Source: Mesorhizobium sp. Root552
GTDB taxonomy: Bacteria; Pseudomonadota; Alphaproteobacteria; Rhizobiales; Rhizobiaceae
Length of the DNA stretch: 64,000 nucleotides
NCBI RefSeq assembly: GCF_001427285.1
Contig: NZ_LMFV01000023.1
Span: forward strand, 186,001-250,000
Reading direction: 5' to 3'
Shown: piece by piece, positions 1-8,839 of the stretch
Layout of the letters: the number at the start of each line of letters is the position of its first letter
How positions within the stretch are numbered: the first letter of the stretch is position 1
The notes under the pieces: generated by a model
Seen by the model: the letters and a program-made list of their open reading frames with translations, nothing else
What the model was told of the DNA's origin: nothing
Database searches by the model: none
Translations under genes and position numbers: made by a program

Positions 1-848
1 GTCATCCCGAGCGCTATCGCACCATCACCTTCGAGGGCGCTTTCCATGGCCGCACGCTGGCGACGATCGCTGCCGGCGGCCAGCAGAAGTACCTTGAAGG
101 CTACGGCCCCAAGGTCGATGGCTTCGATCAGGTGCCGTTCGACGACATCGACGCCGCCGAAAAGCTGATCACTGCCGAAACGGCAGCCATTCTTGTTGAG
201 CCGGTGCAAGGCGAGGGCGGCATTCGCTCCTTGCCGGTGCAGTCGCTCAAGCGCCTCAGGCAGCTTTGCGACAAGCACGGCCTGCTTTTGATTTTCGACG
301 AAGTGCAGTGCGGCATCGGCCGCACCGGCAAGCTGTTCGCGCATGAATGGGCCGGCATCACCCCCGACCTGATGGCGATCGCCAAGGGCATCGGCGGCGG
401 CTTCCCGATGGGCGCGTGTCTCGCCACCGACGAGGCTGCCAAGGGCATGACCCCCGGCGTCCACGGCACGACCTTCGGTGGCAATCCGCTCGCCATGGCG
501 GTCGGCAATGCGGTGCTGGACGTGGTTCTGGCCGACGGCTTCCTTGAGGACGTACAGCGCAAGGCTCTCTTGATGAAGCAGGGTCTCGCCGCCGTTGCCG
601 ACGAGTTTCCCGAAATCATCGAAGGCATACGCGGAACCGGCCTGATGCTCGGCCTCAAATGCGCTGCGCCGAACAGCAAGGTAAACATGGCCTTGCGTGA
701 CCAGAAGCTTCTTGCCGTGCCAGCCGGCGACAACGTCATCCGCCTTTTGCCGCCGCTTACCGTGACGGATGCGGAAATCCAGGACGGCCTTGGCCGCATC
801 CGCGCGGCTGCACAGACCATGTCCGAAGCCCTCGCGGCCGCGAAATAG
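1..848 (+). CDS. argD: Acetylornithine aminotransferase (3' part)
   Basis: PLP-dependent class III aminotransferase that makes N-acetylornithine from N-acetylglutamate semialdehyde in arginine synthesis. The gene enters from the left edge, with its first whole codon at base 3, so the N-terminus is missing. The visible part starts with [20 protein letters not shown] and contains [14 protein letters not shown] (the Asp that contacts the PLP ring nitrogen), the Schiff-base lysine in [14 protein letters not shown], and [10 protein letters not shown]. It ends 14 bp before argF in the same direction, so the two very probably form one arginine operon. Some class III relatives also use succinylornithine, but the argF neighbour supports ArgD. 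Confidence 0.95.
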   Translation, partial: HPERYRTITFEGAFHGRTLATIAAGGQQKYLEGYGPKVDGFDQVPFDDIDAAEKLITAETAAILVEPVQGEGGIRSLPVQSLKRLRQLCDKHGLLLIFDEVQCGIGRTGKLFAHEWAGITPDLMAIAKGIGGGFPMGACLATDEAAKGMTPGVHGTTFGGNPLAMAVGNAVLDVVLADGFLEDVQRKALLMKQGLAAVADEFPEIIEGIRGTGLMLGLKCAAPNSKVNMALRDQKLLAVPAGDNVIRLLPPLTVTDAEIQDGLGRIRAAAQTMSEALAAAK

Positions 849-862
849 CCGGAAGATCATCG

Positions 863-1774
863 ATGAGCCTTCGTCATTTTACCGACCTGTCTGCTATTTC
901 CGGACAGGACCTGCGCGCCATTCTGGACGATGCAGCTGCGCGCAAGGCGCGCCTCAAGGCCGGTGAGCGCTCGAAGCCGCTGGAAGGCAAGGTCCTGGCG
1001 ATGATCTTCGACAAGCCCTCGACGAGGACGCGCGTGTCCTTCGATGTCGGCATGCGCCAGCTTGGCGGCGAAACCATCATGCTGACGGGCACCGAAATGC
1101 AGCTCGGCCGTTCGGAGACCATAGCCGACACGGCAAAGGTCCTCTCTCGCTACGTCGATGCGATCATGATCCGTACGACCTCGCACGATCGGCTGATCGA
1201 ACTGACCGAAAACGCGACGATCCCGGTCATCAATGGCCTGACCGACGACACCCATCCGTGCCAATTGATGGCCGATATGCTGACTTACGAGGAACATCGC
1301 GGTTCGGTTTCCGGCAAGACCTTCGCCTGGAGCGGCGATGGCAACAATGTGCTGCACTCGCTGATGGAAGCTTCGGCCCGCTTCAGCTTTACCATCAACG
1401 TTGCCGTTCCGCCCGGCAGCGAACCCATGCAGAGATTTGTCGACTGGTCGCGCGAAAACGGCGGCAAGGTGAATTTCAGCAAGACAGCCGAGGAAGCCGT
1501 GACCGGAGCCGACTGTATCGTCACCGACAGTTGGGTCTCGATGGGACAGGAACACCGGGCGCGTGGCCACAATGTCTTCCTGCCCTATCAGGTCAACGCC
1601 GCCTTGATGGCAAAGGCCAAGCGGGATGCGTTGTTCATGCATTGCCTGCCGGCCCATCGTGGCGAGGAAGTTACCGACGAGGTGATCGACGGACCACATT
1701 CGGTGGTGTTCGATGAAGCCGAAAACAGGCTGCACGCGCAAAAGGCCGTGCTCGCCTGGTGCCTTGGCGCCTGA
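863..1774 (+). CDS. argF: Ornithine carbamoyltransferase
   Basis: Cytosolic enzyme that joins carbamoyl phosphate and ornithine to give citrulline. The protein is 303 aa, normal for anabolic OTCases. The carbamoyl-phosphate loop STRTR lies at residues 53-57, HPCQ at 131-134, the ornithine-binding SMG at 226-228 and the catalytic HCLP at 260-263. The ATG at 863 has GGAAGA seven bases upstream and follows argD after only 14 bp, so translation from a shared arginine mRNA is expected. HslO follows about 115 bp later on the same strand. Confidence 0.97.
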   Translation: MSLRHFTDLSAISGQDLRAILDDAAARKARLKAGERSKPLEGKVLAMIFDKPSTRTRVSFDVGMRQLGGETIMLTGTEMQLGRSETIADTAKVLSRYVDAIMIRTTSHDRLIELTENATIPVINGLTDDTHPCQLMADMLTYEEHRGSVSGKTFAWSGDGNNVLHSLMEASARFSFTINVAVPPGSEPMQRFVDWSRENGGKVNFSKTAEEAVTGADCIVTDSWVSMGQEHRARGHNVFLPYQVNAALMAKAKRDALFMHCLPAHRGEEVTDEVIDGPHSVVFDEAENRLHAQKAVLAWCLGA

Positions 1775-1890
1775 GCCGCTGCGCTTGAACCGCGGCAGGG
1801 TGATGCCTATCTCCGGCGCATCACCTGAAATACCGACCACCCGAGGCATGCCCTCTTTTCGAGGGGATGGTCTGCGGCCGGAGATGTGTC

Positions 1891-2892
1891 ATGCTGGAAA
1901 CCGTGCAATTGACTCAACACAAACCGAAACTCGGCGAATTTGGCCATGCGGGCGACGATCACGTCGTGCCCTTTGCCATAGATGCGCTCGATGTGCGTGG
2001 CCGCGCCGTTCAGCTTGGCCCGATGCTCGACGCGATTCTTTCGCGCCATGCCTATCCCGAACCCGTTGCCCGCTTGCTTGCCGAAGCCTGCGTGCTTACC
2101 GTTCTGTTGGGCACGTCATTGAAATTCGAAGGCAAGTTCATCCTGCAGACCCGCACCGATGGTCCGGTCGATATGCTGGTTACTGATTTCACCACACCGC
2201 ACGCTCTGCGCGCCTATGCCCGCTATGACGCCGAGCGGCTCGACGCCTTGGTGGCGGCAGGCGAAGTCAGCGACGAAACGCTGCTTGGCGCCGGCGTGCT
2301 GGCGCTCACCATCGACCAGGGCGCTCACACGCAACGCTACCAGGGCATCGTACAGCTTGACGGAACTTCGCTCGAAGAAGCAGCGCGCATCTATTTCCGG
2401 CAGTCCGAGCAGATCCCGACCGACCTGCGGCTCTCTGTCGCCAAGCTGGTCGAGCCGGGCGGGCGTGAGCGGTGGCGCGCTGGCGGGCTGCTGGCGCAGT
2501 TCCTGCCGCAAGCTCCGGAGCGCATGCGCGTAGCCGACATTCCGGGCGGTGATGGCGATAGCGCTGAATTTGCTCCCGAACCGATCGACAACGCGTGGCA
2601 GGAAACGCTTGCCTTGCTTTCCACCGTGGAGCCGACGGAGTTGATAGACCCCACGGTTGGCGCGGAACGTCTGCTATTCAGGCTTTTCCATGAGCATGGG
2701 GTACGGGTGTTCGATGCCGTTGAAGTGGCGGATCAATGTTCCTGCTCGCAGGACAAGATCCACGGCATTTTGAGCGGCTTTACCGCTGAGGAAATCCGGG
2801 AAAGCACCGAAGACGGCCGGATCCGCGTCGCATGCGAATTCTGCTCGACGGCCTATGATTTCGACCCCGCAGCGTTCGCAGGTTCAAACTAG
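1891..2892 (+). CDS. hslO: Redox-regulated holdase chaperone Hsp33
   Basis: Cytosolic chaperone that becomes active on oxidation and binds unfolding proteins during oxidative heat stress. The 333 aa product carries the zinc-binding redox switch at its C-terminus: C283-x-C285 and C315-x2-C318. The start was put at ATG 1891 because GGAG lies at 1880-1883 with good spacing; an in-frame ATG at 1867 has no convincing ribosome site and would add eight residues that do not look like the family. It follows argF on the same strand, and is convergent with apaG across a 37 bp gap holding an inverted repeat. Confidence 0.95.
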   Translation: MLETVQLTQHKPKLGEFGHAGDDHVVPFAIDALDVRGRAVQLGPMLDAILSRHAYPEPVARLLAEACVLTVLLGTSLKFEGKFILQTRTDGPVDMLVTDFTTPHALRAYARYDAERLDALVAAGEVSDETLLGAGVLALTIDQGAHTQRYQGIVQLDGTSLEEAARIYFRQSEQIPTDLRLSVAKLVEPGGRERWRAGGLLAQFLPQAPERMRVADIPGGDGDSAEFAPEPIDNAWQETLALLSTVEPTELIDPTVGAERLLFRLFHEHGVRVFDAVEVADQCSCSQDKIHGILSGFTAEEIRESTEDGRIRVACEFCSTAYDFDPAAFAGSN

Positions 2893-2900
2893 ACGAGATC

Positions 2901-2928
2901 GGCCGGATGCGCCTTTGCGTTTCCGGCC
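2901..2928. terminator. Inverted repeat between convergent hslO and apaG
   Basis: GGCCGGA at 2901-2907 and TCCGGCC at 2922-2928 form a 7 bp stem around a 14-base loop, directly between two convergent stop codons. No clear run of T follows on either strand, so it may be a weak bidirectional terminator or only an mRNA end-stabilising hairpin. Confidence 0.35.
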
Positions 2929-2929
2929 G

Positions 2930-3322
2930 TCAGTTCACGGTTCGCTTCACGCCCGGCAAATCGAGCGAGAACGCCGGAATGGCGATGTCGAACGTGTCGC
3001 CCTTGGCGTTGCGCATGGTGTAGCGGCCGACCATGATGCCGGAAGGCGTCGAGAGCGGGCAGCCGGATGTATACTGGTAGCTGTCGCCGGGATTGAGTTC
3101 CGGCTGGTCGCCGACAACGCCGGCCCCGCTGACCTCTTCGACTCGCCCCGTTCCATCGGTGATATGCCAGTAGCGCGACAACAGCTGGACGAACTCTTCG
3201 GACTGGTTGTTGATCGTTACCTGATAGCCCCAGACATAGCGGTTCTCGGAAGGGTCCGACCGGTCCTCGATATAGAACGGTCTCACCCGCACTTCGATGT
3301 CGCGTGTCGTGGCGCTGTACAT
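2930..3322 (-). CDS. apaG: ApaG domain protein
   Basis: A 130 aa member of the ApaG (CorD/DUF525) family, which folds as a fibronectin-III-like beta sandwich. Its biochemical role is still unclear, although enterobacterial apaG lies next to apaH. Family marks seen: [12 protein letters not shown] near residue 28, [10 protein letters not shown] near 48, and the pyrophosphate-loop-like [25 protein letters not shown] sits just upstream of the ATG at 3322. The gene is convergent with hslO and divergent from the YjbR-like gene at 3446, an arrangement common in rhizobial genomes near metZ. Confidence 0.93.
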   Translation of the reverse strand: MYSATTRDIEVRVRPFYIEDRSDPSENRYVWGYQVTINNQSEEFVQLLSRYWHITDGTGRVEEVSGAGVVGDQPELNPGDSYQYTSGCPLSTPSGIMVGRYTMRNAKGDTFDIAIPAFSLDLPGVKRTVN

Positions 3323-3445
3323 GTTCGCCTCCTGGACGGCTGAGGATCGGCTTGTCGCACCATCTGGTCAATTCGAAATCAGCCCAGCGTGGCGGTATCG
3401 CTTGATAAGCTTGTTTGCGGCATGATCAGGGCAAAGGCAGTTACG

Positions 3446-3757
3446 ATGGTCACTGGTTCCCGGTTTCGAGACATGGCGCTTTCTTTTGCCGGTGCGGTCG
3501 AAGGTGGTCATTTCGATGTGACCGACTTTCGGGTCAAAGGCCGGATATTTGCGACATGGCGCGACAAGGATAGCCGCGCCGTGCTGAAACTCGCGCCCGA
3601 TCAGCAAAAACTGCTGATGGAGACATCCCGCACGGTCTTTTCGCCCGTCGACGGCTCGTGGGGCCAGAAGGGCTGGACCAAGGTGGCGCTCGACATTGCC
3701 GACGAGGCCACCCTGCATCATGCCATGAAAATGGCCTGGTCGACGCTCGCCCGTTAG
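3446..3757 (+). CDS. MmcQ/YjbR family protein
   Basis: A 103 aa protein of the YjbR/CyaY-like superfamily (DUF419); members have a CyaY-like fold and are often called DNA-binding, but function is not established. The family start pattern is visible as FRDMALSFAGAVEGGHFD followed by DFRVKGRIFATW, with QQKLL in the middle. ATG 3446 was chosen because it gives the usual family N-terminus and has AAAGGCAG upstream; in-frame starts at 3389 and 3422 would add atypical residues. Its stop codon overlaps the convergent metZ stop by 4 bp. Confidence 0.85.
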   Translation: MVTGSRFRDMALSFAGAVEGGHFDVTDFRVKGRIFATWRDKDSRAVLKLAPDQQKLLMETSRTVFSPVDGSWGQKGWTKVALDIADEATLHHAMKMAWSTLAR

Positions 3758-4953
3758 GCGGCCTTTGCGCTGGCCAGTGCCTGCTCGATGTCTTGCAGCA
3801 GGTCGTCAAGATGCTCGAGCCCAACCGATAGCCGCAACGTCCCAGGCCCGATGCCCATTTCAGCGCGTGCCTCGTCGGTCAGGTTCTTGTGCGTGGTGGT
3901 TGCCGGATGGGTGACCAGGCTCTTCGCGTCGCCCAGATTGTTCGAGATCAGGATGATGTCGAGCGCATTCTGGAACGCGAAAGCGGCCTTCTTGCCGCCC
4001 TTCACGTCGAGGCAGATCAGCGTCGAGCCGCCCGACATCTGTTTCTTGATGATGTCGGCCTGAGGGTGGTCCGCCCGGCCCGGATAGATGACGCGTTCGA
4101 TTTCCGGCCGGTCGGCCAGCACGTCCGCGATGCGGGTTGCCGACTGCATCTGCTGAGCGACGCGGATCGGCAGCGTTTCCAGTCCTTTCAGCAGCGTCCA
4201 GGCGTTGAACGGCGACAGGCTGGGGCCGGTGTGGCGGAAGTAGTTATGCAGGTTTTCGTCGATCCAGGCCTTGTCGGAAAGCACGATGCCGCCCAGGCAA
4301 CGGCCCTGGCCGTCGATATGCTTGGTCGCCGAATAGACCACGACATGTGCGCCAAGCTCGAGCGGGCGCTGCTGCAATGGCGTGGCAAACACGTTGTCCA
4401 CCACCACGCGGGCACCGATCGAGTTGGCCAGCGCGGAAACCGCAGCAATATCGATCACCTCGAGCGTCGGGTTGGTCGGGCTTTCGAGGAAGAACAGCTT
4501 GGTGTTGGGCCGAACCGCCTCTTCCCAATTCCTGATGTCGGTGCCGTCGACCAGCGTCGACTGGATGCCGTAGCTTGGCGCAAGCGTCTCGATGATCCAG
4601 CGGCAGGAGCCGAACAGCGCGCGCGCCGCGACGATATGGTCGCCGGCCTTCAGGCTGCACAGGATCGCCGCCGCGACAGCAGCCATGCCGGACGCGGTGG
4701 CGCGGGCGTCTTCCGCGCCTTCCAAGGCACACATGCGCTTTTCGAACATGTCGACGGTCGGGTTGGCGTAGCGCGAGTAGATGAAGCCGGGGTCTTCGCC
4801 TTTGAAACGCGCTTCGGCAGCCTCGGCGGTTTCGTAGACGTAGCCTTGGGTAAGGAAGATCGATTCCGACATCTCCCCGAACTGGGATCGCAGCGTTCCG
4901 GAATGAATGAGCGTGGTTTGCGGCTTCCAGTTGCGCTTGCCGTCAGATGTCAT
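3754..4953 (-). CDS. metZ: O-succinylhomoserine sulfhydrylase
   Basis: PLP enzyme of the Cys/Met metabolism family that makes homocysteine from O-succinylhomoserine and sulfide. The 399 aa product shows YSRYANPTVDMFEKRM near residue 59, SGMAAV near 88, and the PLP lysine K211 in YSATKHIDGQG. It resembles MetZ more closely than cystathionine gamma-synthase, and the SAM-responsive leader upstream supports a methionine role. ATG 4953 was chosen because the open frame further upstream runs through the SAM-II riboswitch and its terminator; GGAACGGA provides a ribosome site. It is convergent with the YjbR-like gene. Confidence 0.93.
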   Translation of the reverse strand: MTSDGKRNWKPQTTLIHSGTLRSQFGEMSESIFLTQGYVYETAEAAEARFKGEDPGFIYSRYANPTVDMFEKRMCALEGAEDARATASGMAAVAAAILCSLKAGDHIVAARALFGSCRWIIETLAPSYGIQSTLVDGTDIRNWEEAVRPNTKLFFLESPTNPTLEVIDIAAVSALANSIGARVVVDNVFATPLQQRPLELGAHVVVYSATKHIDGQGRCLGGIVLSDKAWIDENLHNYFRHTGPSLSPFNAWTLLKGLETLPIRVAQQMQSATRIADVLADRPEIERVIYPGRADHPQADIIKKQMSGGSTLICLDVKGGKKAAFAFQNALDIILISNNLGDAKSLVTHPATTTHKNLTDEARAEMGIGPGTLRLSVGLEHLDDLLQDIEQALASAKAA

Positions 4954-4971
4954 AGGTCCGTTCCCAAATAC

Positions 4972-5002
4972 AAAAAAACCGGCCGCGAAAGTCGCAACCG
5001 GT
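4972..5002 (-). terminator. Intrinsic terminator in the metZ leader
   Basis: On the minus strand a 10 bp stem (5002-4993 with 4987-4978, two G.T pairs, loop of 5) is followed at once by seven T residues. It lies between the SAM-II aptamer and the metZ ATG, 18 bases before that start codon. The position suggests that SAM binding controls read-through, i.e. transcription attenuation; that link is inference. Confidence 0.85.
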
Positions 5003-5026
5003 CCACATGGCCTGGCGGCCCGACGG

Positions 5027-5080
5027 TCCTTTAGCGACTTGTTTAACGTGGCTGCAAGCCGACCGGCCAAATCACCACGG
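5027..5080 (-). ncRNA. SAM-II riboswitch (metA motif)
   Basis: The minus-strand leader of metZ carries the SAM-II consensus: CGTGGTGATTTG at 5079-5068, TTGCAGCCACG in the middle (CCACG pairing back with CGTGG to form P1), and the conserved tail AACAAGTCGCTAAAGG that makes the pseudoknot. SAM-II aptamers are known upstream of metA, metX, metZ and related genes in alphaproteobacteria and switch expression off when S-adenosylmethionine is high. The aptamer begins only a few bases after the predicted transcription start. Confidence 0.92.
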
Positions 5081-5089
5081 GATAAAGCC

Positions 5090-5118
5090 CCTTTAGACCT
5101 CACCACCGCTTGCGTCAA
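5090..5118 (-). promoter_or_regulatory. Predicted sigma-70 promoter of metZ
   Basis: TTGACG (5118-5113) and TAAAGG (5095-5090) are separated by 17 bases on the minus strand. The expected start of transcription, near 5083, falls just before the SAM-II aptamer, which fits. The -10 box is a weak match. Confidence 0.5.
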
Positions 5119-5145
5119 TTACCCGCGTGATTAAGAGGTCTGTAG

Positions 5146-6270
5146 GTGGCTTCGAGTTGGCCGCGGGAGCGGATATTGCGACAGACAGGCATTCTCCCCG
5201 ATCAGGACATAGCAGCGCTGTTTGACAGCGGTGCCCTGAAAACGCCACGCGCACTCGACAAGGACCAGATCCAGCCGGCCAGCCTCGACCTGCGGCTTGG
5301 TGAAAAGGCGTGGCGGGTGCGCGCCAGCTTTCTGCCCGGCCCCAACCACAGCGTCGCTGACAAGCTCGACCGCCTCAAGCTGCATGAAATCGACCTCACT
5401 GCCGGCGCGGTGCTGGAAACGGGATGCGTTTATATCGTTCCGCTTCTGGAAACGCTGGCCTTGCCTGCGGATATTTCGGCCTCGGCCAACCCGAAAAGCT
5501 CGACCGGCCGTCTCGACATCTTCACCCGCGTCATGACCGATAACGGCGCCGAATTCGACAAGATCGCCACCGGTTACCACGGCCCGCTTTATCTCGAGGT
5601 CAGTCCGCGCACCTTCCCGATCGTCGCGCGTACCGGTTCGCGCCTGTCGCAAATTCGTTTCCGCATCGGCCACGCGGTGCTGTCGGAAAGCGAACTGCAC
5701 GACCTGCACGACGCTGAGACGCTGGTCGCGACCGACCCGCCCAACATATCATGGGGCGGCATAGCGCTCTCCATCGATCTGGCCGGCGATAAGAACGGCC
5801 TCGTCGGCTACCGCGGCAAGCACCACACCGGCCTCGTCGATGTCGACAAGCGCGCCGCCCACGACGTGTTCGATTTCTGGGAGCCGCTTTACAACCGCGG
5901 TGCCGGCGAACTCGTGCTCGACCCGGATGAATTCTACATCCTCGTCAGCCAGGAAGCCGTGCACGTGCCGCCGCTCCATGCTGCCGAGATGACGCCGTTC
6001 GATCCGCTCGTCGGCGAATTCCGCGTCCACTATGCCGGCTTCTTCGATCCCGGTTTCGGCCACTCGGCTGCGGGCGGCAAGGGCAGCCGCGCGGTGCTTG
6101 AAGTGCGCAGCCATGAGGTGCCCTTCATTCTCGACCACGGCCAGATCGTCGGCCGGCTCGTTTACGAGCACATGCTGAAACGCCCGAAGGCACTTTATGG
6201 CACCGATCTCGGCTCCAACTATCAGGCGCAGGGCCTGAAACTGTCGAAGCATTTTCGCCCGGCAGGCTGA
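5146..6270 (+). CDS. dcd: 2'-Deoxycytidine 5'-triphosphate deaminase (double-length type)
   Basis: Deaminates dCTP to dUTP for thymidylate synthesis. At 374 aa it is about twice the length of E. coli Dcd and looks like two dUTPase-fold halves, as in the form common in alphaproteobacteria. The N-terminal half has IQPASLDLRLG near residue 43 and the SANPKSSTGRLD phosphate-binding motif near 112; the C-terminal half repeats the fold, ending with GSRAVLEVRSHEVPF and QIVGRLVYE. The start is GTG at 5146, preceded by AAGAGG at 5133-5138. It is divergent from the SAM-II-controlled metZ. Confidence 0.92.
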   Translation: MASSWPRERILRQTGILPDQDIAALFDSGALKTPRALDKDQIQPASLDLRLGEKAWRVRASFLPGPNHSVADKLDRLKLHEIDLTAGAVLETGCVYIVPLLETLALPADISASANPKSSTGRLDIFTRVMTDNGAEFDKIATGYHGPLYLEVSPRTFPIVARTGSRLSQIRFRIGHAVLSESELHDLHDAETLVATDPPNISWGGIALSIDLAGDKNGLVGYRGKHHTGLVDVDKRAAHDVFDFWEPLYNRGAGELVLDPDEFYILVSQEAVHVPPLHAAEMTPFDPLVGEFRVHYAGFFDPGFGHSAAGGKGSRAVLEVRSHEVPFILDHGQIVGRLVYEHMLKRPKALYGTDLGSNYQAQGLKLSKHFRPAG

Positions 6271-6428
6271 CTACCGGAACTGCTCTTCAACGGCCGGGTT
6301 GTCGAATGGAAAAGCAATAGTTCAAGTACCGGAAGCGTATCTCCGTTTTCTTTTGAATAACTGGCACTGCGAATTCTCATCGTTTTTGGGTTCGGGCAAC
6401 TTTCAAGGCAATTGAAGGGGAGGGGTGT

Positions 6429-6983
6429 ATGAAGCTGGTAATGCTTGCGGCGGCGTTGGTCTTGGGTGTTTCGCAGACACCAGGCTGCGGCAACAAAAAT
6501 GGGGCCACGACCTCGGCAGATCAGGGTGCGTCCGCTGCCAGCGCGCAGTCGGGCGACGGTTTGAATTGTGAGTTGAAGAACGGGCCAACAGGGTGTGTCG
6601 ACGAGAAGGCGCAAGCTGCCGAAGCCAAGCGCCAGCAGGATGCCAAGTCCGCGTCGCTGGCGACGCCTGACACCTCGTCCAAAAAGCCCCAGCATGTTGC
6701 CGAAGCCGATTTCCAGCCTTGGATGTGCAAGCAGGGCGGCGGCGGCTTCTTCGGCTTCTGGAGTTCCGCCTTCACCGCGAACCTGGACAATCTGATGGAA
6801 TACTGCCGGCAGATCGAAGCCCCGGTGGAAGCTTCCACGGTCGCCAGCGACGACACCGGAATTGACAAGAGCGGCACCTGGACTTGCCAGTTGGCCAATG
6901 GAGCAGGCCCGATCTACGGCGTTTATGAAATGGTGAATTCACCAAGGATCGTTGCAAGCACCTGCAAACGGGTTGCCGACTAG
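6429..6983 (+). CDS. Exported or lipoprotein-like protein of unknown function
   Basis: A 184 aa protein I do not recognise. It starts with a hydrophobic signal segment (residues 1-15) and has a cysteine in TPGC near residue 20 that could be a lipid-attached Cys, although the lipobox is weak because of the proline. Residues 22-80 are rich in Ala, Ser, Gln and Lys and look disordered. The C-terminal half is more ordered, with WMCKQGGGGFFGFW, then CRQ, TWTCQL and a final STCKR; four cysteines there could form disulfides outside the cytoplasm. GAAGGGGAGGGG precedes the ATG. No operon partner is evident. Confidence 0.7.
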   Translation: MKLVMLAAALVLGVSQTPGCGNKNGATTSADQGASAASAQSGDGLNCELKNGPTGCVDEKAQAAEAKRQQDAKSASLATPDTSSKKPQHVAEADFQPWMCKQGGGGFFGFWSSAFTANLDNLMEYCRQIEAPVEASTVASDDTGIDKSGTWTCQLANGAGPIYGVYEMVNSPRIVASTCKRVAD

Positions 6984-7115
6984 GGGAAGCCTTATGGGAG
7001 GTGCTGGCACGGCGTAACTTCTGTGCCAGCCGTGCTCCAGCCTTGTTTCGCGGACCGCGCCGTGCTTGGCTGCGGTGCCGGCCACCGTCGCCGGTTTTGC
7101 CAAGGGGGTGACAGA

Positions 7116-7892
7116 ATGCGGATTTCCGGATGGATCGTGGGCGCTGCTGCAGCAGCGATGCTGGCTGTTTCAGGGTCATATGCGTGGGCTCAGGATGCAA
7201 CCAAGATCAAGATCGGCACGGAAGGCGCTTACCCGCCGTTCAACAGCATCACGGCCGACGGAAAACTGATTGGCTTCGATGTCGACATCGCCAATGCGCT
7301 TTGCGCCCAGATGAAGGCCGAATGCGAATTCGTCACGCAGGACTGGGACGGCATCATTCCCGCCCTTCAGGCCGGCAAGTTCGATGCGATCGTCGCTTCG
7401 ATGTCGATCACCGAAGAGCGCAAGAAGCAGGTCGCCTTCACCAACAAGTATTACGTCACGCCGCTGGCGGTTGCCGCCTTGAAGGACAGTGCGTTGACCG
7501 AAACCGATCCCGCTTCGATGGCCGGCAAGACGGTCGGAGCGCAGGCTTCCACGACACAGTCGATCTACGCCGAGGATTTCTACGCCAAGGCGGGAGCAGA
7601 CGTGAAGCTTTATCCGACACAGGAAGAGGCGGTTCAGGATCTCATCAACGGCCGGCTGGATGCGGTGATTTCCGACAAGTTCGTTCTGGTCGATTGGCTG
7701 AAGAACGCCGCCGACGGAGCCTGCTGCAAGTTGATCGGCGACGTCAATGGCACCGAGACGGAAGCGGGCATTGCGGTGCGTCTGGACGACAACGCGCTGC
7801 GTGAGAAATTCAACGCCGCCATCGATGCGATCGTTGCGGATGGCACCTACAAGACGATCCAGGCGAAGTATTTCGACTTCGACATCTATTGA
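7116..7892 (+). CDS. Polar/basic amino-acid ABC transporter substrate-binding protein
   Basis: A 258 aa periplasmic binding protein of family 3 (SBP_bac_3). After a signal peptide ending AYAWAQ-like at about residue 26, the mature part starts KIKIGTEGAYPPFN, the usual entry to the ligand cleft, followed by GFDVDIANALC, DWDGIIPALQAGKFDAIVASMSIT and, later, GRLDAVISDK. It resembles arginine/lysine/histidine binding proteins. ATG 7116 was chosen over a longer frame from 7023 because AAGGGGGTG (7102-7110) and the signal peptide fit. No permease or ATPase lies next to it, so its membrane partner must be encoded elsewhere. Confidence 0.92.
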   Translation: MRISGWIVGAAAAAMLAVSGSYAWAQDATKIKIGTEGAYPPFNSITADGKLIGFDVDIANALCAQMKAECEFVTQDWDGIIPALQAGKFDAIVASMSITEERKKQVAFTNKYYVTPLAVAALKDSALTETDPASMAGKTVGAQASTTQSIYAEDFYAKAGADVKLYPTQEEAVQDLINGRLDAVISDKFVLVDWLKNAADGACCKLIGDVNGTETEAGIAVRLDDNALREKFNAAIDAIVADGTYKTIQAKYFDFDIY

Positions 7893-7904
7893 GAAACGGT
7901 GACA

Positions 7905-7936
7905 ACCGGGGGCGCGGCACGGCCGTGGCCCTCGGT
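7905..7936 (+). terminator. Possible terminator after the amino-acid binding protein
   Basis: ACCGGGGGC at 7905-7913 can pair with GCCCTCGGT at 7928-7936 (one G.T pair) and is followed by a pyrimidine-rich TCTACCTCTTT. The T run is poor, so this is tentative. Confidence 0.4.
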
Positions 7937-7985
7937 TCTACCTCTTTGGCTTCGCTTGCCGCAAACGGCAATCTTGGTATGGGGT

Positions 7986-8060
<75 letters not shown>

Positions 8061-8176
8061 GCGCCGCTTTCGTTAGCATGCGCTCCGTGCCTTGGGCAAT
8101 CGCAAAGCCATGCCGCTTGAAGCTTTGTCGCGGCTCACGTATCTCAAGGGTCTGAACGGAATCGAAGGAGACCGCC

Positions 8177-8440
8177 TTGTCCGCCTTGGCCCGCTTTCTC
8201 GGTGACTCGCCGCTCAGGGTAATCATCAAGCTTTTGGTCGTTTCGTTTCTCGTCGGCCTGGTCATGCATACGTTCGGCTGGTCGCCCTACGATGTGCTGC
8301 GTGGCGTGCAGAATTTCTTCCTCGACATCTGGAACATGGGCTTTCGCGCCATTGACCGCTTCCTGGGCTATATCCTCTTGGGCGCGGCGATTGTCGTCCC
8401 GGCGTTCATCCTGCTGCGCATAGCGAGCTACAGGAAATAG
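8177..8440 (+). CDS. Small integral membrane protein (DUF6460-like)
   Basis: An 87 aa protein with two clear membrane segments, about residues 15-33 and 63-82, joined by an amphipathic stretch with NFFLDIWNMGFRAIDRFLGY. It resembles short rhizobial proteins listed as DUF6460, whose function is unknown; that family assignment is from memory of the pattern. The start is TTG at 8177 with AAGGAG at 8165-8170. It lies alone between a tRNA gene and a 400 bp gap. The protein ends with a positively charged RIASYRK tail. Confidence 0.75.
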   Translation: MSALARFLGDSPLRVIIKLLVVSFLVGLVMHTFGWSPYDVLRGVQNFFLDIWNMGFRAIDRFLGYILLGAAIVVPAFILLRIASYRK

Positions 8441-8839
8441 CAACTCGGCACTGCTTCGGCATGAGAATACAGGCGTTTCGCATCGCTGCCCGTTCAAGGG
8501 GCAGCGTCTGGATCAGGCTGACTTGCAGCGCATCTCATTTGCTGTGAACATTGCACAGCCGACAATCTTGCAACTGCAGGAACCGGGCTCTACCGACCGA
8601 TCTTTCCCGGAAAACAAAGTTCTTCAACCGCATCGTTGCTTAAAATCCGACCAGCCCGTGCCAGCAGGATTTTGTACAAGGCGGTTCTAACCGATCGCAA
8701 GTAGCGATGGATACACAGCTTTTGCATGCCACTTTCCCCGCTTGATGCGCCTCCACATCTGGAAGCTCGATAGTTCCTTGAAATTCCATGTCGCAGCTTC
8801 CACTCCAGCAATTCCTGGAGATCCGTCCTTGCCGATGCT
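8441..8839. other. Gap without a supported gene
   Basis: About 400 bp between the small membrane protein and the ferredoxin stop codon. Short open frames exist on both strands, but none has a ribosome site with a credible protein. No strong terminator or RNA gene was recognised. Confidence 0.5.

Noticed and set aside
4954..5118. 55-codon N-terminal extension of metZ
   Set aside because: Would translate the riboswitch and terminator; the family start is at 4953.
8590..8811. 73-codon minus-strand frame in the gap before the ferredoxin
   Set aside because: No ribosome site, no domain, composition unlike neighbours.
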